Assembly (NCBI RefSeq): GCF_003633615.1 | Contig: NZ_RBKU01000001.1 | Location: 682,001-746,000 of the forward strand | DNA length: 64,000 nt | Source: Mucilaginibacter gracilis | GTDB taxonomy: Bacteria; Bacteroidota; Bacteroidia; Sphingobacteriales; Sphingobacteriaceae | Direction: 5' to 3' | In this document: positions 18,362 to 28,176 of the stretch, piece after piece | Numbering within the stretch: the first letter of the stretch is position 1 | Layout: every line of letters starts with the position of its first letter | The notes under the pieces: generated by a model | Told to the model about the DNA's origin: nothing | What the model saw: the letters and a program-made list of their open reading frames with translations, nothing else | Database searches by the model: none | Position numbers and translations under genes: made by a program

Positions 18362-21300
18362 TTATTTTTTTTGTATAATTTTGAAACTTTTAAAGGAACC
18401 AAAACCTTCCTGCGGTCCGTAGCTGCTTTGAAACAGCCCAACTTGTAAAGATAAAGTGTCAAGGTCGGTACGCGATACCGGGCTTCCGGGCATATCCCTC
18501 CAAATTCTGCCATCGGCGCTGGATCTGATGTAGAATGTATTTCCGGACCTTTGAATCTGCAGATATCTGTTAAAGTTCCACCCGCTTTGAGTGTTGGTTT
18601 GTATCCGTTGCCCGGATTGAAGATTGGTGAAAAGGTTTCCGCAATTCCAGGCCGGGAATAAGCTGTTTTGCAAGAGGGCCTCTTGCGTGTTTTTGCCATC
18701 TGATGTTACCGCTTTGCGCACCATCAGCCCTACATCATTATTGCCTCTTACCGCCTTTTCCTTAAATCCGCTCAGGTCCGCAACCTCGGTCTCGGCAATA
18801 AAATCGCCAGCGATCGTTTTATAAATAAATGGCCCATAGGGCTGGTTGCCGTCCCAGTTGGATCCTTTTGATTTTAGTATAAGCGATTTATCAGCGAGAT
18901 AGACGCTGCCGGCCGGCCCCGCTTGATGCAGCCCCGTTGCGCCGCTCCGGCTGCTATTACCTGCAGCAATATTGGTGGTATCCGTCTGCGTGGAAAAATC
19001 AAAATTCGTTACATTAAACTGCATTTGCGAAGTACTAACCGTGAATGCATCAGAAAAACGAGAAACATTACCAAAATTGTCCTTTACCTTAAAACGATAA
19101 GCGTAAATATGATCCGGAACTACCGTAAAGTTGGTATAATGCGGATCATCTCTCCATTCTTCGGACAAGGCATTATTCGTTTCATCCTGAAAGTAATACT
19201 GCAAATCTTGTTTTCCCTCCGTATCTGCAGCAGCAGTCATCTCGATAAGCGTAGGCGATACCGCATGTGGAGGTATAACAAAATACGGGGGGTTCAGATT
19301 CACCGGGTGAATGTTTTTGAACCAGATGTCTGTAATCTGCCTGATATCACTTGTTGTCAGTGATTGAGCAAGGCAGGTAAGTGTGCTGATAGCGTATTTA
19401 AACCCTTTTCCTTTGCTGGTATTAGCAAACAAGGTTTTAAAAAGGTCATCAATCCTGGAATTTGCAATTACTTTGACTCCGTCCAGGAAATAGGTTACCT
19501 CGCCGCTTTGTTTCGTTCTGACCAGCAAATGCCATTTTCCGCCACTTTCTTTGCGATCAGCAACTCTCCCCTTTAACTCATTTTTAAGATCCTGACTGTC
19601 GTTATATATTACCGAATCAGGTAAAAAGACGCTTAATATTAAACTTTGAACACCTGATATACCATCATTCACCTTGTAAAAATTAAAGTTATCTGAACCA
19701 GAAAATGCCACAGCGATTTTCCCGCCAACATCTTTAACCACTGGAGAAGCATTTCCGGATGCAACGAATTTTCCGCCAAGGCTTCCATTATTTACCCATT
19801 CGAAAAGTTTGCCATAACTCAGTTTACCCGCATCAAGGTATACCGGGATATCTGTAGTTTTTTTGAGATTAAACGCACTTTCAACCAGAGAATCAGGAAG
19901 TGCAATATCATAAACCTTTAAGGAAGACACTGCCGCGTTCAGGAACAACGATTTATTGGTTTTGGAGCCAAAAAATATCTTATCAGCGGCCTGCATAAAC
20001 AGCATTTTATTCTCTTTGTTATTTAATACGCCGTCAACAAATACCTTTTCAAACACCCCGTCGTAAGTAATCACAATCTGGTGCCATGCCGATGCTGATG
20101 GCGCTGCAGCAAATGGAAAATCAGAAACGCCAAAGTGCTGGGCTACGCCAAAATCCCTGTTTTTTCCATAACCAAATATAGCGCCCCGATGTTCAGATTC
20201 CCCTGCAGTCCAGCTTAAAACAGGGTTCTCGTTTAACAACTCAGAACTATAAATAGTATAAGCAACCGTATAACTGTTATTGCCGCATAAAGTGCGCGGA
20301 ACCTGCGCAGTAGACTCGAAGTTTTGACTGCCATTGAATACCAGGGCCTTTTTCCCTTTGATAATATCTACATAAGGAGTCCTCGCTCCAGCAACGAAGG
20401 TTCCGCCTAAGGCCCCTTTATTACGGAATTCAGGAACGAATTCGCCCTGCTGTAAACTATCTGCATCAAAACTCACCAGGAGTCGTTTTTGGACAGTAGA
20501 ATCAACCTGTCCGGTCGCAGCTAATTTCCCTGATTCATCCTGAATTACTTTATCGCTATAAATTTTTATGTTCCAGATAGATTTGAACAAGCCCGGGTAT
20601 TCGGTTCCCGTTATAATCAGCCTTACATACCTGGCTTTAACATCCCCGTTGTCAATCATCGGTGATCCATGTTGCTGGTTATGTGTTTTGTCAGCAAACA
20701 AATTCCATTTCAGGCCATCAGCCGATGTTTCTATTTTATATTGGTAATACCAGGTTGCATACTCAAATTGCGTAAGTACCTGCCTGATTGATTTAATCGC
20801 TCCCAGATCAATCTTCAGCCACGTTGCCGTGCCATCGTTACGGGCGGGCCTCCAAAGAGTGCCATTATTATCATCAGCGGCAAATGAAGGCCGGTAATCA
20901 TCGTTGTAATAAGAGGAAGCCGTAACTGTCTTCCTATAAGCGAGATTAATTGTCTTGACGCCAGGCTTACCAAGCGGGCCAACGCCGGTATGGGTAGGAA
21001 TAAGTTTCTTTATATTTCCTTCGGTATCAAACAAGATTTTATCTGCACAAACCTGACGATGGTATCCTCCATTGGAATGCGGATTATTATGCCGGTGATA
21101 AACCATGTAAAAATCGTCTCCGACCTGAATTACGGACTCATGGCCGGGTCCATGCACTGTGCCATCACTGCTGGTACTTAAAACAGGGTTATTTTTGCCG
21201 AAAACAAAAGGCCCCATTGGCCCTTTTTTGCTCATTGCATACTGTACCCGGTACGTTTCATTCTCGCAAAACCCGGATGAATAGGTCAGGTAATAAATAC

Positions 21301-21943
21301 CCTTCCTTTTAAACATAAAAGGGGCTTCAAAAAAGTCCTTGGCTATAGTATTTGGAATTTTAGCCTTTTTTGAAAATGTATGCATATCCGCGTTCAGGAG
21401 CCCAACACCGCAGCCATGGTCAGGATAAGTGCCCCAGGTTCCCCAAAACATATAAATTTTCCCGTCATCGTCTTTAAATGTCTGGCCATCAAGTGTGATA
21501 ACACCAGGGACAAAATAGTTAGGGATCATCGGTTTTCCGCCGGGAAGCAAGGGTGTCCATGGCCCGGTTGGCGAAGTCGCGGATGCTCCATAAATATCAA
21601 CCGGCTGGCAGTAATACATATAGTATTTATGATCGTTCCCGTTAATAACATCCGGAGCCCAATAATAATTGGATACAGGCCAGTTCATATCCCTCATTTT
21701 CCAGTTAACAAAATCTTTTGATGTCCATACCTGTGAAGGACCATGCCCGCCGCCATTGCCATCTGTTGTTGCGTAGATGTAAAATGTATCACCGAATTTT
21801 CTTACTGTAGGATCTGCAAAATATCCGGGGATAAGGGGATTCCCATTGCCTGGTGAGGTAGCAGTATTTCCCTGGCAAAAAGCATTCTGCGCAGCAATTG
21901 TGATACCAAGCGTGATTAATAACTTTGAAAGAAACCGACACAT
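18362..21943 (-). CDS. Multidomain GH43-type glycoside hydrolase with F5/8C, two LamG-like and C-terminal lectin-like domains
   Basis: This is a 1193-aa secreted protein; I start it at the ATG at 21943, whose product MCRFLSKLLITLGITIAAQN is a good signal peptide, although the frame is open further upstream. The first 320 or so residues are a five-bladed GH43 catalytic domain: the general base is in IPGYFADPTVRKF, the pKa modulator probably in YWAPDVI, and the acid in AKDFFEAPFMFKRKGIYYLTYS. An F5/8 type C (CBM32-like) domain follows (ASSYYNDDYRPSFAADDN, WLKIDLGAI). Two LamG/concanavalin-like modules come next (FDADSLQQGE and YLDAGKLSYG). The last domain resembles DUF1349/beta-xylosidase C-terminal modules (GLMVRKAV). 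Likely substrates are arabinose-, xylose- or galactose-containing chains. Confidence 0.88.
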   Translation of the reverse strand: MCRFLSKLLITLGITIAAQNAFCQGNTATSPGNGNPLIPGYFADPTVRKFGDTFYIYATTDGNGGGHGPSQVWTSKDFVNWKMRDMNWPVSNYYWAPDVINGNDHKYYMYYCQPVDIYGASATSPTGPWTPLLPGGKPMIPNYFVPGVITLDGQTFKDDDGKIYMFWGTWGTYPDHGCGVGLLNADMHTFSKKAKIPNTIAKDFFEAPFMFKRKGIYYLTYSSGFCENETYRVQYAMSKKGPMGPFVFGKNNPVLSTSSDGTVHGPGHESVIQVGDDFYMVYHRHNNPHSNGGYHRQVCADKILFDTEGNIKKLIPTHTGVGPLGKPGVKTINLAYRKTVTASSYYNDDYRPSFAADDNNGTLWRPARNDGTATWLKIDLGAIKSIRQVLTQFEYATWYYQYKIETSADGLKWNLFADKTHNQQHGSPMIDNGDVKARYVRLIITGTEYPGLFKSIWNIKIYSDKVIQDESGKLAATGQVDSTVQKRLLVSFDADSLQQGEFVPEFRNKGALGGTFVAGARTPYVDIIKGKKALVFNGSQNFESTAQVPRTLCGNNSYTVAYTIYSSELLNENPVLSWTAGESEHRGAIFGYGKNRDFGVAQHFGVSDFPFAAAPSASAWHQIVITYDGVFEKVFVDGVLNNKENKMLFMQAADKIFFGSKTNKSLFLNAAVSSLKVYDIALPDSLVESAFNLKKTTDIPVYLDAGKLSYGKLFEWVNNGSLGGKFVASGNASPVVKDVGGKIAVAFSGSDNFNFYKVNDGISGVQSLILSVFLPDSVIYNDSQDLKNELKGRVADRKESGGKWHLLVRTKQSGEVTYFLDGVKVIANSRIDDLFKTLFANTSKGKGFKYAISTLTCLAQSLTTSDIRQITDIWFKNIHPVNLNPPYFVIPPHAVSPTLIEMTAAADTEGKQDLQYYFQDETNNALSEEWRDDPHYTNFTVVPDHIYAYRFKVKDNFGNVSRFSDAFTVSTSQMQFNVTNFDFSTQTDTTNIAAGNSSRSGATGLHQAGPAGSVYLADKSLILKSKGSNWDGNQPYGPFIYKTIAGDFIAETEVADLSGFKEKAVRGNNDVGLMVRKAVTSDGKNTQEALLQNSLFPAWNCGNLFTNLQSGQRIQTNTQSGWNFNRYLQIQRSGNTFYIRSSADGRIWRDMPGSPVSRTDLDTLSLQVGLFQSSYGPQEGFGSFKSFKIIQKK

Positions 21944-22377
21944 ACTATTAATAATTAAAGATCCTGTTGCGATGCAGGCAAACGACATATCCTTCCGGGT
22001 GCCCAAACCATGCTCCGACAAGGTTAACCATTTCGGTTTCGCCTTTACGTCAGCTTTTTAACCAACTATAATCGAATTTTGCAATTATTCAGCACTACCC
22101 GGTAGAAACGTATTATAAACTATGGTATTAACTTTTCATTCCTGTCAGGAAAATTAACTGTTCCTTGAAGAAAGGAGTAGTTAAAATCCAGCCAAATATG
22201 ACTGGTTGTTTCCATCTTAAGTGTATCGGCAGACCGGGACCAAATAATTTAATTCTAATTGCTCCCGGTCTTAGATCACCGGGGTACAGTTACTTGTACT
22301 TGCGCAAATAAACCGCCATTCAAAAACAGGAAGAAAAGAAATATTGTTATCCGAAAAATAAAATGCCAAAAGAATCG
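21944..22377. other. Intergenic region between GH27 and GH43 genes with an inverted repeat
   Basis: 434 nt between two minus-strand genes. It contains a 9-bp inverted repeat, AGACCGGGA at 22231-22239 and TCCCGGTCT at 22263-22271, with a 23-nt loop and no T-run. It could be a weak terminator of the GH27 transcript or an operator for the GH43 gene. I see no coding sequence. Confidence 0.4.
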
Positions 22378-24603
22378 CTAGCTGCCTGTAATTTTCAGAA
22401 GCTTGACCCCGTGAGGTGCCACCTGAAGCGATATACTGCCAACATTTTTTTTAATGTCCTTTTGAATCCATACATCCCGTATAATATTTACTGCATTTTT
22501 TTTACGCGTTAAACGTAAGTTATACCGGCAATATTTATCATTCAGGTTGAAGACCCCAATGGCAAGTCCGCCGTCCGAAAGCTTTTTTTCCCATACTTGT
22601 ATACCACCAGTATTAACTGTTCTAATCGCCTGCTTTCCAAGAGTGTCCTGATCTAATGCAATTACCTCCCTGTTTTTCAGCAAATTCAATGTGAAGGCAT
22701 CGAGTTTACTCATATCGCACCCAATCAGCATTGGTGCTGACAGCATGCTCCATAAGCTGATGTGTGCATATTGTTCATAAGGTGTCAGGTTAGAAGGATG
22801 AAGGTTTTCGCCCCAACCTACCTGACCGACAATCAGCATGTCCGGATCATTCCAGCCACCGGGGCTGGCATATGCGGATCTGTCAGCCTGGCTAAAACCA
22901 ATATCACGCAAACTTGCCCAGGTATCCGTGATATCTTCGGTCGTACGCCAAAGGTTGCCATCCATAGCCTTTCCCCATTTCCACACGTCACGAATTCCAT
23001 ATTGGCATATGCTGTAAACTATATCCCGGTGTTGCAGTTTCAGCGCATCGCCCATAACCTTATAAGGTTTTTGCTGCGCAAAAAGAGTAGTATCGCCGGC
23101 GGTATTGTCTGAGTAACTGCAAAGATCGTATTTCAAATAATCTACGCCCCAGGCGGTATAGGTATCAGCATCCACTTTTTCATGCCCCAGGGACCCTAAA
23201 AAACCGCCGCAGGTTTTAGCTCCGGGAGAGGAGTATATACCAAATTTTAAACCGGCCGCGTGCAGGACGTTGCCGAGCTCTTTCATGTCAGCAAATTTTG
23301 AATTTGGGAATAGCTTACCTGATGGGGAACGTTCTGCCGCCTGCCAGCCATCATCTACGTTAACGTAATTCCAGCCATAATCCGCCAATCCACTTTGGAC
23401 CATTGCTTTAGCAGAACTTTTCACTTTTTCCTCAGTTACATTAAGTCCCCAGCAATTCCAGCTGTTCCAACCCATGGGCGGTGTAAGTGCAAGCTTTGCG
23501 CCTATTTTAATGGTTAATTCTTTCTTATCGCTTCCGATATTATTTTTCACACGCAGAATCAGTTTATAGTTTCCGGCTATATCAATAATTCCCGTTAAGA
23601 TTCCGGTCTTCGCATCAAAGGACAAACCGGCGGGAATATTGTCAACGGCGTAAATCATTGGTTTTTGACCGCTGGCTGCGATTTTATAAATTATCGGCGA
23701 ACCCGGATGCACGCCTATGACCAGCGGACCATTTAGAATCGGGTTAAGCAGCTCAGCGGGCGTAAGCAGATATGGTGCCACTTCGGTAAATGACTTTGCC
23801 TTACCGGAAGATAATTCCTTAAAATCATAATAAACTTTTATTCCCTCCCGGTGAGGAAGAAACAATATAAACTTTTTACTTTCAAAAGGATTGACCTTTA
23901 TCCTTATCACTTGCCTGCTTATAGTTTTCCCGTACATTTCGTCGACCACCCGGTAACGAAGGTCGCCTGAAATTACGGTATTAAACCTGTTGAAAAGCGT
24001 TAGCGTTCTTTTTGCTTTCTGACCCGCTAAAAATTGAATTGCAGATACGCTGAATTCAATGCCGTCAAACTTTTCCAGCATATCAATAAACGGGCTGCCC
24101 ATAAAAATGCCGCCGGATCCACCGCCGTCATAAACCTTTACCGCAATAACGTTTTCACCATCCCATTTTATCAGCGGATTACTTGACGCGATACAATAAT
24201 TTCTTACAGCCGGCCATTTACTGATATACCCCCCTTTATCATTCGGGAACCCACCTGTTTTTCCGATTAAAGTGCCATTAAAATAGGTTTCATCGACATC
24301 GTTAACGTGCGCCAGAAAAATACGGATACTATCCTTCCAGACCGAATTGCTTTTTAAAGCAGCGGGAATTTTTACATGGATGCGATACCAGGCAAATCCA
24401 TGGTAATCGGGAAAGCCCTGACTTTGCCATACTTCTCCCACTTTGACGTCCCGCCAAGTCTGATCGGCAAAGTCCTTGTTTTTCCAATCCGGATTGTCAC
24501 CCGTTGAAAACCTGGCATTATTTAAACTTATGTACTTCCCGTTCTGGGCCCTGGCCATTACAAAAGAGCATAGCAGTAAAATAGCCAAAGCATTATTTTT
24601 CAT
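22378..24603 (-). CDS. GH27 alpha-galactosidase, multidomain
   Basis: This 741-aa exported protein has a signal peptide (MKNNALAILLLCSFVMARAQ) and an N-terminal jelly-roll sugar-binding-like domain (about 20-160). A linker region and a putative Ig domain follow (LSFDAKTGILTGIIDIAGNY, about 300-365), then the GH27 catalytic barrel from LTPPMGWNSWNCWG. The nucleophile Asp lies in DYLKYDLCSY and the acid/base Asp in GGWNDPDMLIVG; both are intact. A C-terminal beta-sandwich ends the protein. It should release terminal alpha-galactose (or beta-L-arabinopyranose, a known GH27 side activity) from galactomannan or arabinogalactan fragments in the periplasm. It is co-directional with the APC permease 18 nt upstream and with GH43 downstream. 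Confidence 0.93.
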   Translation of the reverse strand: MKNNALAILLLCSFVMARAQNGKYISLNNARFSTGDNPDWKNKDFADQTWRDVKVGEVWQSQGFPDYHGFAWYRIHVKIPAALKSNSVWKDSIRIFLAHVNDVDETYFNGTLIGKTGGFPNDKGGYISKWPAVRNYCIASSNPLIKWDGENVIAVKVYDGGGSGGIFMGSPFIDMLEKFDGIEFSVSAIQFLAGQKAKRTLTLFNRFNTVISGDLRYRVVDEMYGKTISRQVIRIKVNPFESKKFILFLPHREGIKVYYDFKELSSGKAKSFTEVAPYLLTPAELLNPILNGPLVIGVHPGSPIIYKIAASGQKPMIYAVDNIPAGLSFDAKTGILTGIIDIAGNYKLILRVKNNIGSDKKELTIKIGAKLALTPPMGWNSWNCWGLNVTEEKVKSSAKAMVQSGLADYGWNYVNVDDGWQAAERSPSGKLFPNSKFADMKELGNVLHAAGLKFGIYSSPGAKTCGGFLGSLGHEKVDADTYTAWGVDYLKYDLCSYSDNTAGDTTLFAQQKPYKVMGDALKLQHRDIVYSICQYGIRDVWKWGKAMDGNLWRTTEDITDTWASLRDIGFSQADRSAYASPGGWNDPDMLIVGQVGWGENLHPSNLTPYEQYAHISLWSMLSAPMLIGCDMSKLDAFTLNLLKNREVIALDQDTLGKQAIRTVNTGGIQVWEKKLSDGGLAIGVFNLNDKYCRYNLRLTRKKNAVNIIRDVWIQKDIKKNVGSISLQVAPHGVKLLKITGS

Positions 24604-24621
24604 GATATCATGTATTGTTTG

Positions 24622-26049
24622 TTATATAATTGGGGGGTCGGCACCTGTTTTCTCTTTTACACTGCCAATCAGAAAATAAACCGGAATACCAGCCATGACA
24701 ATAATTAATCCGGGCCAGGTATACGTCGGCTTATATATGATAAGCAGCAGGCAAAAGGCCAGTCCCATGATGATATAAATTAAGGGCAAAACAGGATAGC
24801 CAAAAGCTTTATAAGGCCGTTCGGCATCAGGCATTTTTTTGCGTAAAATAAATATGCCGATGATGGTAAGTACATAAAAAACCACAACAACAAATGATAT
24901 CATATCCAGCAGATCGCCATACTTACCGCTCAGACTCCACAAACAGGCAAAAATGCATTGAAGCCACAAGCCAAAGCCAGGCACCGAGTTTTTATTAAGC
25001 ATGCCAACCCGCTTAAAAAATAACCTGTCCTTAGCCATTGAGTAATACACCCGGGCGCCAGACATGATCAGCCCGTTGTTACAACCGAAAGTGGATACCA
25101 TAATAAGCAGGGCTATTATAATGGTACCCCAGTTACCAAAAATTTGCTGTGATGCGGTTACACCTACCCTGTCCTTATCGGCAATAGCAATATCATGTAA
25201 TGAGAGCACTCCCGTGTACATGATATTGGTTAAAATATAAATAACCGTAACGATCACTGTACCTAAAGCTAAACTTAAACCAATATTCCTTTTCGGATTT
25301 TTAACCTCTCCGGCAATAAAGGTAACATTGTTCCAGGAGTCGCTGCTGAATATGGAACCAACCATGGCCGATGCTATCGCACCTAATGCAGCAAGGGCAG
25401 TATAAGATGCCATTGATCCATCCGGCTTTAAGCTATGCATTGTCCATGCATTGTGCCAGTTACTGGTCCATACCGAGGTCTTTATAGCAAATAAGCCAAA
25501 CACAATTAACGCCAGCAAACTTAACAGCTTGGCCATGGTAAATATAGTTTGAACGATTTTACCGCTGTTTACCCCGCGCGTATTAATGAAGGTTAACAGA
25601 ACAATAACCAGTATAGAGAGCAACTGGGCTGGCGAAATGGCAATGAAGCCGAGGTCTATAGCTACCAGTGTTTCGCTAAGCTGTGGTATTAAATAGGCTG
25701 TAAACTTGGCAAAGGCGACACCCACGGCCGCTATGGTTGCCGTTTGAATAACCGTAAAAAAGCTCCAGCCGTATAAAAAACCAACCAGCGGGTTATAGGC
25801 TTCCTTAAGGTAAACATATTGCCCGCCGGCCTTTGGGAACATGGCACTTAATTCACCATAGCTAAGCGCGGCCGTGAGTGTCATAAAACCGGTTATGAGC
25901 CAGACAAACAGCAGCCAGCCTGCGCTGCCTACATTACGGGTAATATCGGCGCTTACAATAAAAATGCCCGAACCGATCATGCTGCCGGCCACCAGCATGG
26001 TTGCATCAATTAATCGTAACGATGGTTTAAATGAGGTAGAAGTATCCAT
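24622..26049 (-). CDS. APC superfamily amino acid permease
   Basis: This 475-aa membrane protein has 12 predicted transmembrane segments. It has the conserved TM1 motif LVAGSMIGSGIFIVSADI, KAGGQYVYLKEAYNPLVGFLYGW in TM2-3, and SDSWNNVTFIAGEVKNPKRNIGLSLALG in TM6, all typical of the LAT-like/APA branch. It should exchange or import amino acids across the inner membrane; substrate unknown. It lies between the DUF885 protein (46 nt upstream) and the GH27 gene (18 nt downstream). It fits better with peptide or amino-acid use than with glycan uptake, and its place inside the operon is worth noting. Confidence 0.92.
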   Translation of the reverse strand: MDTSTSFKPSLRLIDATMLVAGSMIGSGIFIVSADITRNVGSAGWLLFVWLITGFMTLTAALSYGELSAMFPKAGGQYVYLKEAYNPLVGFLYGWSFFTVIQTATIAAVGVAFAKFTAYLIPQLSETLVAIDLGFIAISPAQLLSILVIVLLTFINTRGVNSGKIVQTIFTMAKLLSLLALIVFGLFAIKTSVWTSNWHNAWTMHSLKPDGSMASYTALAALGAIASAMVGSIFSSDSWNNVTFIAGEVKNPKRNIGLSLALGTVIVTVIYILTNIMYTGVLSLHDIAIADKDRVGVTASQQIFGNWGTIIIALLIMVSTFGCNNGLIMSGARVYYSMAKDRLFFKRVGMLNKNSVPGFGLWLQCIFACLWSLSGKYGDLLDMISFVVVVFYVLTIIGIFILRKKMPDAERPYKAFGYPVLPLIYIIMGLAFCLLLIIYKPTYTWPGLIIVMAGIPVYFLIGSVKEKTGADPPII

Positions 26050-26095
26050 GCAAATCTTTGATCTGTGTAAATAGAAAGGAATAAAATATTAATAC

Positions 26096-27895
26096 TTATT
26101 TGTTAAAATCGTAAAACTTCCAGCTCGTAGTAAAGTCTTTTTTTAAAGGCTGATTAATTAATGTTGCCCTTACCATTTCAATGGGAATCAGATTTTCTTT
26201 CATAACAGCGTCGTGAAATTGCTTATAGGTCATTTTGCCGCTATCAACCATTTCCTTTTTCAGTTCCATCAACTGCAAACCGCCCAACAGGTAGGCTACC
26301 TGGTAAAGCGGACTATATCCACCTTCAAATGAGCGCCTCACTTCGCCCTCGGCATTTGCTTTTTCGTGGCCTACCCTATCCGTTAAAAAATCAATACATT
26401 GCTGCGGGCTCCAGTTGCCTAAATGATAATTTAAAGAAAATATGATGCGGGCACAGCGGTGCATTCGCCAAAACAGCATGCCAACCCGTTCCTCGGGCGT
26501 TTTGGCAAAGCCTTTTTCATACAGCAGCAACTCCCAATATAAGGCCCAGCCTTCGCCAGCGAAAGGAGTAGTAAAATCCTTCCTGTAGGCTTTGTAACGG
26601 CTATTCATAAAATATTGCAGGTTATGACCGGGAATCAACTCATGCTGCACCGTGCCTCTTGAAAAATAAGGATTATTACCCCGCATACTCATGAGCTTAT
26701 CCTGCGCTTCCATGGTATTGGTTGGATAAGAAATACTGATCTCCTTTCCACCTGTAAAAAATGGATTAACCAACTGGCGCTCCGGCGACATCATAACCAT
26801 GCCCCAGGTTTCTTCGGCAAGAGGCGGTATAGTGATCAGATCGCGCGCTTTAATGAAGCCAATGGCATCATTATATAGTTTTACAATCAGTTCGGGCTGA
26901 TGCCCAACGGGCACATAGCTGTTCTTTACCTTCTCCAGCGCTTTTTTCCAATCGCTGCCAAATCCCATTTCCTGCGATGCTTTTAGCATTTCTTTATCAC
27001 ACCAGGCAAATTCTTTATTAGCCAGTTTTATCAGTTCCTCCGGTGTATAAGGTATCATTTCGGCCTGCAGCTGACTAATCAGGGCGTCGCGGCCAATGGG
27101 CACGCCTTTTATGCCGCTGCTGTCGGGTTTTTGAGTTGTATTTATTTTCCCTTTACGCTTTGCCAATTCACTATATTTAGACAATGCGATATCAAGGTCT
27201 TTATAAGGTGCGGGTACCCACCAGGTAAACGCGGAATCATATCCGTTATAAAATCCATAAAAATCCGTTAACCTGCCTTTTAAACCAATAAGCGCGTCAT
27301 GGGTAATTTTTGCCAAAGGCATATCCAGACCTGGAATTTTTGAATATACCGCCGAATCTGCTTTAAGTTGTTTAAGGATACTGTTAAGCTGTGCCGCCAC
27401 CTTTTCACCATCTACAAATTCACCGCGGCGGCGTTTTTTTTCTAATAAGTAGATATCATCAGCGAATGAAAGATATTTTATTACCTGGTTATACCTGTCT
27501 TCTTCTTGCTTTAAATCATTCAGCTCAAAATCAATCCGCTTTTTAAGCAATAGGTAATCCACCTTGCCGTAAATACTAAGCGATTCAAAATCTATTTGCT
27601 GCAGCTGCTTTAAATAGTCATTATTAACGTCAACCAGTCTTTTACGCTGCTCGGGCGAATTAAGTACATCCATTTTGTATTGATCTTCGGCATGGTCGTT
27701 AACCTTATATGGCGAATAAAAATCTTTAATGGCATTAATATCCTGCCCGTATTGAATGATTTTCCCTGCAACCTCGCTTGTCTGTTCAAAAAGAGGATTC
27801 GAAACGGACACATTCTGTGCTTTGGTCATAAAAACTATCATGACCATAAAAGCTACCATTAAATTTGAAACTGTGCTATTACAACGGACTATCAC
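26096..27895 (-). CDS. DUF885 family protein, predicted zinc metallopeptidase
   Basis: This 599-aa protein has an N-terminal hydrophobic signal (VAFMVMIVFMTKAQ) that directs it to the periplasm. The C-terminal half has the DUF885 metallopeptidase-like motif VQHELIPGHNLQYFMN with the downstream EGWALYWELLLYEKG and CIDFLTDRVGH. DUF885 proteins are gluzincin-like and usually annotated as peptidases or lipoproteins of unknown substrate. The start at 27895 gives a slightly long n-region; a Met at residue 13 would also leave a signal peptide. The APC permease follows on the same strand, so the pair might process and import peptides or amino acids. Confidence 0.88.
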   Translation of the reverse strand: MIVRCNSTVSNLMVAFMVMIVFMTKAQNVSVSNPLFEQTSEVAGKIIQYGQDINAIKDFYSPYKVNDHAEDQYKMDVLNSPEQRKRLVDVNNDYLKQLQQIDFESLSIYGKVDYLLLKKRIDFELNDLKQEEDRYNQVIKYLSFADDIYLLEKKRRRGEFVDGEKVAAQLNSILKQLKADSAVYSKIPGLDMPLAKITHDALIGLKGRLTDFYGFYNGYDSAFTWWVPAPYKDLDIALSKYSELAKRKGKINTTQKPDSSGIKGVPIGRDALISQLQAEMIPYTPEELIKLANKEFAWCDKEMLKASQEMGFGSDWKKALEKVKNSYVPVGHQPELIVKLYNDAIGFIKARDLITIPPLAEETWGMVMMSPERQLVNPFFTGGKEISISYPTNTMEAQDKLMSMRGNNPYFSRGTVQHELIPGHNLQYFMNSRYKAYRKDFTTPFAGEGWALYWELLLYEKGFAKTPEERVGMLFWRMHRCARIIFSLNYHLGNWSPQQCIDFLTDRVGHEKANAEGEVRRSFEGGYSPLYQVAYLLGGLQLMELKKEMVDSGKMTYKQFHDAVMKENLIPIEMVRATLINQPLKKDFTTSWKFYDFNK

Positions 27896-27989
27896 TTAGT
27901 AATTGTTAAAAAGTAAATAATTTAATAACATATAAATAAAAATTAACCGGCAGCCCGGGCAAGGGTAATGGTATTATGATTGTAATTGT

Positions 27990-28110
27990 CCGGCTATCCG
28001 CGTGGCAGGTTGCCAGTGATGAGCTTAAAAACACGGTTAAAATAGTTATGCTCTGAGTTCCGCATTTGTAAGCAATCGCATGAATCCTATCAAAACGGTG
28101 TGCTGTCAGT
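27990..28110 (-). pseudogene. Remnant of an AraC family regulator (C-terminal HTH)
   Basis: Read on the minus strand, one frame gives RIHAIAYKCG and, after a shift, another gives SEHNYFNRVFKLITGNLPRG before a stop. Joined, this is the second helix-turn-helix of an AraC protein (consensus IAxxxGFxxxxYFNRVFKxxTGxxP). The rest of the gene is absent. It lies just downstream of the broken DapA-family gene and may be what is left of its regulator. Confidence 0.6.
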
Positions 28111-28176
28111 TTATTCAGGCTTCGTTAATTCTAAATGCCTTCGACTCAGTCAACACATTACTAATGAAGTTTTGTC

